Below, in pieces: positions 9,490-17,752 of a stretch of DNA of 64,000 nt. The DNA is from JAADEM01 sp965371855. Its GTDB lineage: Bacteria > Bacteroidota > Bacteroidia > Bacteroidales > Marinilabiliaceae. Numbering within the stretch: the first letter of the stretch is position 1; each line of letters begins with the position of its first letter. The notes beneath the pieces were generated by a model. The model did not search any database and was not told the origin of the DNA. It worked only from the letters and a program-made list of their open reading frames with translations. A program made the translations under genes and the position numbers. The DNA lies in contig CBDUZZ010000010.1 of assembly GCA_965371855.1 (NCBI GenBank), positions 1 to 64,000 of the forward strand, given 5' to 3'.

Positions 9490-11451
9490 ATGATAAAGGT
9501 ATTGATAAATTTTCTACTTGTATTTATAGTTTTCCAGGGGGTAAGTGCTCAAAAGCTATCTACCAAGTCCAGAAAAGCACAAGATCTATATATGCAGGCT
9601 GGCAGATTGTATGTCGAAAATGATTATAGCCAGGCTGTTGATTTACTTAAGCAGGCGATAAGGAAAGATAAAAAATTCATAGAAGCATATTTTTTATTGG
9701 CTGATATCTACTACTCTCAAAAAGATTTTGAGAATGAATTTAATGTGTTAAGTCAGGCAGTAGAGTTAGATTCTACATTTTTTTTGTCTGCTTATTATAA
9801 TCTGGGAATTGCCAGTTTTTATCTTGGAAATAGAGAGGAATCTATTTACTGGATGGAGAAATATAAACATAAGACAAGAGGAAAGAGAAGTCGGTTAGAT
9901 GCAGAACGATGGATTAAGCAGGCAAAATTTGCTGAAGATGCTTTGAGTAAGCCGGTAGCATTTGAGCCTGTAAATTTAGGCACGTCGGTAAACAGTGATT
10001 ATGATGAGTATTGGCCAAGTATTACAGCAGATGAAGAGTCTATGGTTTTTACTGTTTTGGTTCCAAAAGATACAGTGAAGTTTAGAATGGAGAAACTGCC
10101 GAAAACAGCACAATATTTTGGTGAAGATTTCTTTATGTCTGAAAAACGTGGGGATGAATGGAGTCTAAGACGTTCGGTCAATAGCCTGAATACAGATAGA
10201 AATGAAGGAGCACAGTGTCTGTCAGCTGATGGAGCATGGATGTTCTTTACCGCATGTGGTAAAAGTGGGTCGATAGGTAGTTGTGATATTTATTTTTCGT
10301 ATAAGACCTCGGATGGATGGTCTTTACCAACAAATCTCGGTCCACCGGTAAATACACCTTATTGGGAGTCGCAACCAAGCTTTTCTTCTGATGGCAGAAC
10401 ACTTTATTTTGTCAGTAACAGAGTAGGAGGTAAAGGTAAAAAGGATATTTGGACAGCTACACTTATAGGTTTTAAACCGGATAAGACACCGGTTTTTGCT
10501 AATGTTGTAAATCTTGGGGATAGGATAAACACAACGGGCGACGAGAATTCTCCATTTATTCATCATGATAATCAGTCGCTCTACTTTTCATCAGACGAGT
10601 GGCCGGGAATGGGAAACATGGATCTGTTTGTATGCAGGCATGATAGTTTGGGTAAATGGGGAATGCCGGTAAACCTTGGATATCCTATAAATACACTTCA
10701 TGACGAGATAGGGTTGGTTATAAATGCTAAGGGAACAACAGGTTATTTCTCATCTGACGGATTGCCTTCAAAAACAAAAGGTAAAGATATGTATATGTTT
10801 AAAATGCCAAAGAAATTCAGGCCTCATCCCGTTACGTATGTTAAAGGTAAGGTATATGATAAAGAGACAAGAGAGTTAATTGAGGCATCATTCGTATTGA
10901 AGAATATTGAAACTGATAAGCCTGTTGTGAATTCCTGGTCTGATGCATATTCAGGGAGTTTTCTGGTTTGTTTACCTGTAGGGAGCAGTTATGCTTTGAG
11001 TGTTCAGAAACGGGGATATCTTTTCTATTCAGAAAGTTTTGATCTGGAAGGGATAAAAAATATTGAAAATCCTCAACAGTTGAACGTTTATTTAAGTCCG
11101 ATGAAACCGGGAGAAAAAATAATTCTTAAAAATGTATTTTTTGATTCTGACTCTTACGATTTGAAAAAAGAGTCATTTGCAGAACTGAATACTCTTGTTG
11201 AGATGTTGGTAAATAATTCGGAATTAAGGGTTGAGATAGGTGGACATACCGACAATGTGGGTAGTGAAAAGTATAATTTTTCTTTGTCAAAAAGCAGGGC
11301 AAGATCGGTTTATGATTATTTGGTGCAAAAAAATATTGCAGCAGAGAGGCTGAGTTTTAAAGGTTATGGGTTTTCAGAACCTATAGCTGACAATAGTACT
11401 GACAAAGGAAGAGCTCAAAACAGAAGGACGGAAATAAAAGTATTACCATAA
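9490..11451 (+). CDS. PorE-like TPR / beta-propeller / CRD / OmpA outer-membrane-associated protein
   Basis: The start at 9490 gives a clear signal peptide (MIKVLINFLLVFIVFQGVSA). The domains in order are TPR repeats at about 30-130, PD40/WD40-like propeller strands at 180-450 with repeated SADG and SSDG turns, a carboxypeptidase-regulatory-like sandwich at 480-545, and an OmpA C-terminal peptidoglycan-binding domain at 555-650 (EIGGHTDNVGS, RAQNRRTEI). This four-part layout is that of PorE, a type IX secretion component. PorE is a lipoprotein, and no lipobox Cys is seen here, so it may be a paralogue. It is followed by a hairpin terminator. Confidence 0.85.
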   Translation: MIKVLINFLLVFIVFQGVSAQKLSTKSRKAQDLYMQAGRLYVENDYSQAVDLLKQAIRKDKKFIEAYFLLADIYYSQKDFENEFNVLSQAVELDSTFFLSAYYNLGIASFYLGNREESIYWMEKYKHKTRGKRSRLDAERWIKQAKFAEDALSKPVAFEPVNLGTSVNSDYDEYWPSITADEESMVFTVLVPKDTVKFRMEKLPKTAQYFGEDFFMSEKRGDEWSLRRSVNSLNTDRNEGAQCLSADGAWMFFTACGKSGSIGSCDIYFSYKTSDGWSLPTNLGPPVNTPYWESQPSFSSDGRTLYFVSNRVGGKGKKDIWTATLIGFKPDKTPVFANVVNLGDRINTTGDENSPFIHHDNQSLYFSSDEWPGMGNMDLFVCRHDSLGKWGMPVNLGYPINTLHDEIGLVINAKGTTGYFSSDGLPSKTKGKDMYMFKMPKKFRPHPVTYVKGKVYDKETRELIEASFVLKNIETDKPVVNSWSDAYSGSFLVCLPVGSSYALSVQKRGYLFYSESFDLEGIKNIENPQQLNVYLSPMKPGEKIILKNVFFDSDSYDLKKESFAELNTLVEMLVNNSELRVEIGGHTDNVGSEKYNFSLSKSRARSVYDYLVQKNIAAERLSFKGYGFSEPIADNSTDKGRAQNRRTEIKVLP

Positions 11452-11481
11452 AAAAAAGCTGCTCTTAGGCAGCTTTTTTTT
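11451..11481. terminator. Bidirectional intrinsic terminator
   Basis: AGCTGC and GCAGCT pair around a six-base loop (11463-11468). They are flanked by an A-run on the left and a T-run on the right, so the hairpin works in both directions. It lies between two convergent genes. Confidence 0.85.
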
Positions 11482-11887
11482 AGTTGTTTAAGAACTTTGA
11501 GAGTGTATCCATTAATATTTGCAATCTAATAGGTTTTGCAAGATAGTCATCGCAACCAACTTCCATGCATTTCTCTCTCTCTCCTGACATTACATGTGCT
11601 GTTTGAGCAATAATCGGAATTTCAGGCTTAATTTTTTTCATTTCAATTGTTGCTGTATAGCCATCCATAATTGGGAGTTGCAAATCCATCAAAACAAGGT
11701 CAATCTTGTTTTCAATGAACATGTCAATTGCTTCTTTTCCATCAATAGCCCAAAGAATTTTTGCTTTGGTTTTTCTTAAAGCAGCATCAAAAAAAATCTT
11801 ATTAGTATCAATATCCTCCACAACCAGAATAACTTTGTCTTTCCAGTTTTGTGTTAACATATCATTTAAAGAATCGTTATCATTCAT
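11480..11887 (-). CDS. Single-domain response regulator (CheY-like receiver)
   Basis: The 135-residue protein is a lone receiver domain. It has the acidic pair VVEDID, the phospho-acceptor Asp in LVLMDLQLPIMDGY, the Thr in IIAQTAH, and the conserved Lys in YLAKPI. There is no output domain and no adjacent histidine kinase. It resembles the receivers found at the C-terminus of hybrid kinases and probably takes phosphate from one encoded elsewhere. The short 18-residue N-terminal extension has no recognisable feature. Confidence 0.9.
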   Translation of the reverse strand: MNDNDSLNDMLTQNWKDKVILVVEDIDTNKIFFDAALRKTKAKILWAIDGKEAIDMFIENKIDLVLMDLQLPIMDGYTATIEMKKIKPEIPIIAQTAHVMSGEREKCMEVGCDDYLAKPIRLQILMDTLSKFLNN

Positions 11888-11964
11888 AATTTGATTTGTT
11901 CATTTTGTAGCATCTAAAAATATAGTTTGTTTATGTCTTTTCCAAAAAAGGAGTGAAAAGATTC

Positions 11965-13131
11965 TTAATTTTTTAATTGTTTTACCGTTGATTCCTCATA
12001 GATAGCATTTAAAAGTCCATTCTTTTTAGTATCGTGTTTGAGTTCCCAAAACATGATTCCTCCAAGGTTGTTTTTTATAGCATATCTTGTCTTTAATCTT
12101 ACTGAAGCTGTATCATCATAAGATATGAAAATACTATCTGATGCATTATACAGAAATGGTGCACTGGCTGCGTTATCCCAATGTTTGACAAATCCATTTT
12201 TGTTCTCATAGCTATTCTTTATTTCACTATACGCTATTGCACTTTTCCAGTAGCCTTTATTTGGTTGAAGCAATCCGTTATTAGCAGGAGGAACTCCTTT
12301 CCAGGTTCTACCGTAAAAGGCACTCCCAATAACTATCTGATTTGGGTTTGCACCTTTTTTTATCACAAAATCAATTATTTGTTCAGCAGAATTGGGTTTT
12401 CGATGTTTAAAATAATCAATAGCAGAAGACTTATCATTACCGGACAAATTAATGTTTCCCAGATTTGTATGGTGTGTTGTAAAAGGAGTGCTTGCTCCTG
12501 TTAGATCGTAAGTCATTATATTTATGTAATCGGAATATTTTAAAACCTCAAGTAGTTCAATGTGGTCAAAATATTTTTTCCATCCGGCTGCAGCAAATGT
12601 GAGAAGGTATTTTTTATTCGTGTTGTCCATTGACAGCCTCAACTCTTTCATAAGGGCTGTGAAGTTTTCTTTATCTTCAGGCCTGTAAGGGTTTCCAATT
12701 CCCGGCAATCCCGGATATTCCCAGTCTATGTCTAATCCGTCAATATTGTATTTATTGATAAAAGAGATAACACTTTCAACAAATACTTTTCTCGTCTTTT
12801 GTGATGCAGCCATATCCGAAAACCCACCTGAGCCACCCCAGCCACCACATGCAATCATTACTTTTAAATTAGGATGATTCTTTTTTTGATTAACCAGATT
12901 TGTTAGTTTTTCATTGTTTGATGTATCTCTGAATGCCATTTTATTATCAATAACTTTTGTAAATGAGTATATGATATGAGTAAGTTTTTCTAAGGGAAGG
13001 CTCTCTGGGGCATAATCATTTCCAGGTACAAAATATCCCATAACTGCAAACTCTTTTGACTGTTCAGGGAATGAACATCCTGTTATAGTTAAAACTAAAA
13101 GAGATAAAAAGACATATAGGTTTGCTTTCAT
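11965..13131 (-). CDS. GH18 family chitinase-like lipoprotein
   Basis: The 388-residue protein carries the GH18 catalytic signature DGLDIDWEYP (residues 131-140, catalytic Glu138) and the upstream CGGWGGSGGF substrate-binding loop. Later TIM-barrel strands include INIMTYDL and GIMFWELKHD. The signal peptide ends in the lipobox TITGC (Cys19), so it is likely membrane-anchored. There are no chitin-binding modules. Activity could be on chitin or on related GlcNAc polymers such as peptidoglycan or N-glycan cores. It is transcribed alone, convergent with the gene to its left's terminator region. Confidence 0.9.
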   Translation of the reverse strand: MKANLYVFLSLLVLTITGCSFPEQSKEFAVMGYFVPGNDYAPESLPLEKLTHIIYSFTKVIDNKMAFRDTSNNEKLTNLVNQKKNHPNLKVMIACGGWGGSGGFSDMAASQKTRKVFVESVISFINKYNIDGLDIDWEYPGLPGIGNPYRPEDKENFTALMKELRLSMDNTNKKYLLTFAAAGWKKYFDHIELLEVLKYSDYINIMTYDLTGASTPFTTHHTNLGNINLSGNDKSSAIDYFKHRKPNSAEQIIDFVIKKGANPNQIVIGSAFYGRTWKGVPPANNGLLQPNKGYWKSAIAYSEIKNSYENKNGFVKHWDNAASAPFLYNASDSIFISYDDTASVRLKTRYAIKNNLGGIMFWELKHDTKKNGLLNAIYEESTVKQLKN

Positions 13132-13261
13132 GTGAAGATGATTAAAGATGAAAAGTTTATATCTGATTTTAATTGATTTTTATTTTCAAAGATACAATTT
13201 TGATTTTTTATTCTGCACAAGTAGTATATCTTTAAAAACTTAAATTTTAAATTCTAAATTG

Positions 13262-14197
13262 ATGAGACATCTTGAAAATATTTTAGACAAGCAAAATCAA
13301 TGGTGGAGATATTTGATAATGTTTTTGACTGTTTTTGTTGCGGCAAATTTTATTGGAGGTATTCCTCTTATATTGGTAATAGCGTTTAAAAACACACCGG
13401 GTGATGGAGCGATTACTGCAGACAGTTTTGGCATGATGGATTTATCACAATATGGCATTGACCAAAATTTAATGCTGATATTAATGTTAATTCCTTTTGT
13501 TATATCGTTGGTGTTTTTTGCTCTTCTTATAAAACCGCTAAATAAACAATCTTTTAAAGAGGTTATAAACGGTACTGATAGGATAAGATGGCGAAAGTTT
13601 TTTTATGCTTTTTTTGTGTGGATAGTTATAATGGCGATATATCTTATTGTTGATATTAGTCTTAACCCTGATAATTTTTCATTGAATTTTTCATTATGGC
13701 GGTTTATTCCTTTGGTGTTTATTTCAATCATCTTAATTCCTATTCAAACCTCATTTGAGGAGGTGATGTTCAGGGGGTATTTGTCGCAAGGAGTGGCTGC
13801 ATGGACAAAAAACAGGCTGATGGTCGTATTGATTCCTGCATTTTTGTTTGGGATGATGCATGTTTTTAATCCTGAAATTAAGGAATATGGGTTCTGGATT
13901 ACAATGCCTCAATATATTATTTTTGGAGTTGTTTTTGGTTTAGTTATAGTTTTGGATGATGGTATAGAAACAGCTATGGGAGCACATGCTGCAAATAATA
14001 TTTTCCTGAGTATATTTGTTACGTTTAAAGCATCTGCTCTTCAAACACCTGCGTTGTTTGTACAAAAAGAGTTAGACCCTGTAAAGGATTTGATTACACT
14101 TATTCTGATTTCATTACTGTTTATTTTTATTCTTTATAGAAAATACAAATGGAATATTAAAGTGTTGTTTCTTCCTGTAAAAGGTAGTACAGACTGA
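13262..14197 (+). CDS. CPBP family intramembrane metalloprotease
   Basis: The start is the ATG at 13262, with a TTG directly upstream. The 311-residue protein has about eight membrane helices and the CPBP motifs EEVMFRGYL, FGMMHVFNPE and MGAHAANN. It is longer than and only distantly similar to the CPBP protein at 2044. The C-terminal LYRKYKWN tail is cytoplasmic-like. No substrate can be assigned. It is followed 38 bp later by a GHL10-like lipoprotein gene on the same strand. Confidence 0.88.
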   Translation: MRHLENILDKQNQWWRYLIMFLTVFVAANFIGGIPLILVIAFKNTPGDGAITADSFGMMDLSQYGIDQNLMLILMLIPFVISLVFFALLIKPLNKQSFKEVINGTDRIRWRKFFYAFFVWIVIMAIYLIVDISLNPDNFSLNFSLWRFIPLVFISIILIPIQTSFEEVMFRGYLSQGVAAWTKNRLMVVLIPAFLFGMMHVFNPEIKEYGFWITMPQYIIFGVVFGLVIVLDDGIETAMGAHAANNIFLSIFVTFKASALQTPALFVQKELDPVKDLITLILISLLFIFILYRKYKWNIKVLFLPVKGSTD

Positions 14198-14235
14198 TGA
14201 TTAATTATTGTTAATAATCAAATAATGAAATTATT

Positions 14236-15303
14236 ATGAAAAGGCGCGACTTCATACGAATTACCGCAGTTACAAGTTTATATGTTTCAGCAGGCATGGG
14301 GTGTACCTCAGATAAAAAGAGATTGAAAAACTGGATGTGGCTTCGGGGTGGAAATGACATGACTGATGATGAGTTGAAAGAGTTTTTCCTGAAGTTGAAG
14401 AGCAATGGAGTTCATGGTATTTTACCGTCAGGAGGAAATACGTTTTATAAACGAGTTGGGCCGATATGCAAGGAGATAGGATTGGAATTCCATGCATGGC
14501 GCTGGACGATGAACAGAGGTGGCTATATGAAAGAACATCCCGATTGGTACGCTGTTAGTCGTAATGGTGATTCGGTTATATATAAACCTCCATATGTAAA
14601 TTATTACCGATGGTTGTGTCCTTCAAAACCTGAAGTTGAAAGGGCATTGATAAAAGACTATACTGACTTGTGTAGGATTGATGGCTTAACGGGGGTACAT
14701 CTGGATTATGTACGTTATTGTGATGTTATTTTGCCTATTGCTCTGCAACCTAAATACAATCTGGTTCAGGATTCTGAAATGGCTGAATTTGATTTTTGTT
14801 ATTGCGACACTTGCCGTTCAAAATTTAAGGGTAAATATGGGTATGACCCGATGGAGCTTAAGGATGATGCTCCAAATGATGAAAAATGGAAACAATGGCG
14901 TCTTGATCAGTTGGTAAAACTAGTTAATAAAATTGCAGCAGAGGTTCATAAAACCGGTAAAAAAATATCGGCAGCAGTATTTCCAACTCCGGAAATTGCA
15001 AGGAATTTGGTAAGGCAGGATTGGGAGCGGTTCAACTTAGATGCATATATGCCAATGGCTTATTTTAATGATTATGCCGGAGATTTGAATTGGCTGGCAA
15101 AAGTTGTGAAAGAGGATGCTGTCATACTAAAGGGGAAGGCTGAGTTCTTTCCTGGATTACATTTAGGGCACGTTCGTAAGTATGGTATTGAGAAAGTTGT
15201 AAAAACTTGTATCGATAATGGAGCTCAGGGAGTTACAATCTTCTTGGGTAATCAACTTACTGATGAAGATTGGAAAATATTTTCAAAAGTTGCTGATAGA
15301 TAA
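14236..15303 (+). CDS. Exported GHL10-like putative glycoside hydrolase (lipoprotein)
   Basis: The N-terminus MKRRDFIRI is twin-arginine-like and is followed by the lipobox-like MGC (Cys23). The body is a predicted TIM barrel like the family 10-type glycosyl-hydrolase-like group. It shows FHAWRWTMNRGG, HLDYVRYCD (candidate acidic catalytic region) and YMPMAYFNDYAG. Two CxxC-like cysteines (FCYCDTCR) could bind metal or form a disulfide. Substrate and activity are unproven. The downstream yigZ-like gene starts 5 bp after the stop, so the two are probably co-transcribed. Confidence 0.7.
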   Translation: MKRRDFIRITAVTSLYVSAGMGCTSDKKRLKNWMWLRGGNDMTDDELKEFFLKLKSNGVHGILPSGGNTFYKRVGPICKEIGLEFHAWRWTMNRGGYMKEHPDWYAVSRNGDSVIYKPPYVNYYRWLCPSKPEVERALIKDYTDLCRIDGLTGVHLDYVRYCDVILPIALQPKYNLVQDSEMAEFDFCYCDTCRSKFKGKYGYDPMELKDDAPNDEKWKQWRLDQLVKLVNKIAAEVHKTGKKISAAVFPTPEIARNLVRQDWERFNLDAYMPMAYFNDYAGDLNWLAKVVKEDAVILKGKAEFFPGLHLGHVRKYGIEKVVKTCIDNGAQGVTIFLGNQLTDEDWKIFSKVADR

Positions 15304-15307
15304 TTTG

Positions 15308-15913
15308 ATGATAGATAGCGATATTTATAGAACCATTGAAGAAAAAGCAGAAGGTGCTTATAAAGAGAAAGGAAGTAAATTCCTTGCTTTTGCATATCCT
15401 GTTTTTACGGAAGATGAAATAAAAGAAAATATTATACATCTGAAAAAAGAATTTCATGATGCACGACATCACTGTTATGCATGGAATCTTGGCCTTGATG
15501 GTAACCGGTTTCGTTCTAACGATGATGGAGAACCTTCAGGAACTGCCGGTAAGCCGATTTACGGGCAAATATTATCACATGAGCTGACCAATGTTTTAGT
15601 GGTTGTGGTGCGATACTTCGGTGGCACAAAGTTAGGTACAAGTGGATTGATACATGCATTTAAAACTGCAACCAAAGATGCTTTGGCCAATGCTGTAATT
15701 ATTGAACGAACTGTAAATGACATTTGTACAGTGGTGTTCGATTACGCTGCCATGAATGATGTGATGAGAATAATTAAAGATGAAAATCCGGAAATCATAA
15801 GCCAGGATTTTAACCTTAACTGTAAAATGAGGCTAAGCATCAGGAAGTCAAAGTTCCAATTGTTAATCAGTAAATTAGAAAAGCTGGAAGCTGTTAAGGT
15901 TGAGATTGTATAG
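15308..15913 (+). CDS. yigZ: YigZ/IMPACT family protein
   Basis: The start at 15308 gives 201 residues, the normal length; an upstream in-frame ATG at 15218 lies inside the preceding gene. The signature ARHHCYAWNLG, then SNDDGEPSGTAGKPI and VVVVRYFGGTKLGTSGLI, identify the IMPACT/YigZ N-terminal domain (ribosomal S5 D2-type fold). The C-terminal ferredoxin-like domain (DUF1949) follows. Homologues are linked to translation control in eukaryotes, but the bacterial role is unsettled. Confidence 0.92.
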   Translation: MIDSDIYRTIEEKAEGAYKEKGSKFLAFAYPVFTEDEIKENIIHLKKEFHDARHHCYAWNLGLDGNRFRSNDDGEPSGTAGKPIYGQILSHELTNVLVVVVRYFGGTKLGTSGLIHAFKTATKDALANAVIIERTVNDICTVVFDYAAMNDVMRIIKDENPEIISQDFNLNCKMRLSIRKSKFQLLISKLEKLEAVKVEIV

Positions 15914-15921
15914 ATAGCTGT

Positions 15922-16524
15922 TTATGGAGTCTCATGATATTCTTTAATTATTTTTTCAACATCACTCATCTCAATATTGTACTTTTTTCTTAGCCAACTT
16001 AATCTTTGTTTGTCAGGAACCGATCTTGGAATATTTAGTCTTGTTTTTATAAATTCCGTTGGAATTTTATATTTTTTTGATATTTCGTCAATGGTCATGT
16101 ACCCCCTTATTTCAACTGTTGTTGCATATCGTCCTTTTCTATGTTCGATTGTGCTTACCTCAGGTTTTACCAAAAAAGGAACAATAATAAAAAGGGAACA
16201 AATAGTGATGAATAATACTGTAATTAGTTTATAAACCATCTTTTTTTGAAATATCCTGTTATATAAACAAATAATTATATCATAATGTAAAATGATGTGA
16301 AGTACTAATAATCCAAGTAAAACAAATCCAATAATAAGATGAATTGCCCCCCATTCATGTCTATCCATTCCAAACAGATAAAGTTCAAAGTTGCTACCAT
16401 ATACAACCCATCTTTCTTGTCCGCTAATCAATGTGTATTTAATTAAAAATCCAATGCCAGCCATGGCTGACATACATAAGAACATCAAAATGTTTATTAT
16501 GAAATTTATTGTCGATTTTTTCAT
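15922..16524 (-). CDS. DUF4405-type membrane protein with C-terminal helical domain
   Basis: The 200-residue protein has membrane helices near residues 8-30, 58-82 and 98-115. Histidines in DRHEWGAIHLIIGF and LHIILHYD could ligate heme b, as in small cytochrome-b-like proteins. After the last helix a soluble part contains YMTIDEISKKYKIPTEFIK, the repeated helical pattern seen at the end of DUF4405 proteins. It is the last gene of the hydrogenase-like operon, 31 bp after the phosphatase. This suggests it links that module to the membrane quinone or electron pool. Confidence 0.7.
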   Translation of the reverse strand: MKKSTINFIINILMFLCMSAMAGIGFLIKYTLISGQERWVVYGSNFELYLFGMDRHEWGAIHLIIGFVLLGLLVLHIILHYDIIICLYNRIFQKKMVYKLITVLFITICSLFIIVPFLVKPEVSTIEHRKGRYATTVEIRGYMTIDEISKKYKIPTEFIKTRLNIPRSVPDKQRLSWLRKKYNIEMSDVEKIIKEYHETP

Positions 16525-16555
16525 GATATAGTCATTTATAAGTAGTCAGATTAAT

Positions 16556-17752
16556 TTACATATACTCAATATCCACTTCTTTGAGGAATTTCTCTTCAAG
16601 TAGTTTGACAATACGTTTAATGACGGTACGTCTTATTTCCAATTCAACAGGTAGGTTTGGGTCCTGGTGAGCTACATTAACGTTTGTGCCGTTAAGGATA
16701 TGAATTTTGTCGCTTTCGAGCAAGAGTTTAACAAACCTGTCGGCAGGACCGTTAGATAACTGATAGTCTGCATTAAAATCTTCCATAATACGTGCCACTT
16801 TACCAAGAGTAAGAATTCCTTCGGTAACAAGGTCTACACCTTCAACATAAGAGATTGGAGGCAGGTCTTCATCAACAATTTCTATACCTGCTTTATATTT
16901 TAGTCCCAGTTCCCTCACAATTACCTCAGCTGTTGTACCTCCTGCTATTACCTTCTTTCCTTTGAATCGTTGTACTTTCAGGCAAAACTCCATATCATCT
17001 TTCTCATTAAACGGAGGCCCACTCACAAGCAATAGTTTACGGGGTTCTCTGTAATATATTACCCCACATGAAGTATCATCTTTTGGATTTCCACCATCAT
17101 GCAGTGCTGACATATTTACAACCTTTTTTGAAAGTTTTGCTGATGCTGCATAAGGTGTATTCTTAATTATTTTAACAACATACTCTTCAACTCCATCTCT
17201 ACCCCAACCAAAAGGAAACCCACGAGAGCCCATACCTGATTGTACAATACCATCGGACCAGAAAAAAATCCTATCTTCCTTTTGAACATAAAAACGGCAT
17301 GTTCTAATAGTTTTTCCAACATTTCTTCCACCTTCAAGCACGATATCTTTCCACCCCGGATCAAACACCTTCTCACCCCTCATAACAAGACATTCAGGAT
17401 TATCGTACTCAACAATTGTAGTTAATCCGTTTTCTTCAATATCAATAATCGTAAATGTTGAATAACTCATCTTCCTGACACTGCAAACAGGAAGTGTCTT
17501 CATTATGATCTCAGCAGTTGTGGTTACCTCGCGGTGCTCAATGGTGAAATTAAGAGCCATAGATGCAGTAAGAGTCGCTAGTACATTAGCTTTTACTCCG
17601 CTACCCATTCCATCAGAAAGAACAATGATAGTACGTTCCTCCTCTTTAATTTTTTTTGTCAGATATACATCACCGCAAATAAGTTCACCTACATGATTAT
17701 TTTGCTGACAATATATATCCAGAAAAAAACTATTTTCCTGCTCCGTGTTCAC
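16556..17752 (-). CDS. SpoIIE/PP2C-type serine phosphatase with an extra C-terminal domain
   Basis: Residues 20-235 form a SpoIIE phosphatase domain. VLSDGMGSG (Asp47, Gly48) binds metal, FFWSDGI gives the second acidic site, and PKDDTSCGV the third. Residues 240-398 are a further alpha/beta region of unknown function, with VIAGGTTAEVIVRELG and VEGVDLVTEGILTLG. The gene overlaps the end of the hydrogenase-like gene by 23 bp, so the two are translationally linked. Such phosphatases commonly act on anti-sigma-factor antagonists or other Ser/Thr phosphoproteins. Here it is the probable output of a redox sensor. Confidence 0.88.
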   Translation of the reverse strand: MNTEQENSFFLDIYCQQNNHVGELICGDVYLTKKIKEEERTIIVLSDGMGSGVKANVLATLTASMALNFTIEHREVTTTAEIIMKTLPVCSVRKMSYSTFTIIDIEENGLTTIVEYDNPECLVMRGEKVFDPGWKDIVLEGGRNVGKTIRTCRFYVQKEDRIFFWSDGIVQSGMGSRGFPFGWGRDGVEEYVVKIIKNTPYAASAKLSKKVVNMSALHDGGNPKDDTSCGVIYYREPRKLLLVSGPPFNEKDDMEFCLKVQRFKGKKVIAGGTTAEVIVRELGLKYKAGIEIVDEDLPPISYVEGVDLVTEGILTLGKVARIMEDFNADYQLSNGPADRFVKLLLESDKIHILNGTNVNVAHQDPNLPVELEIRRTVIKRIVKLLEEKFLKEVDIEYM

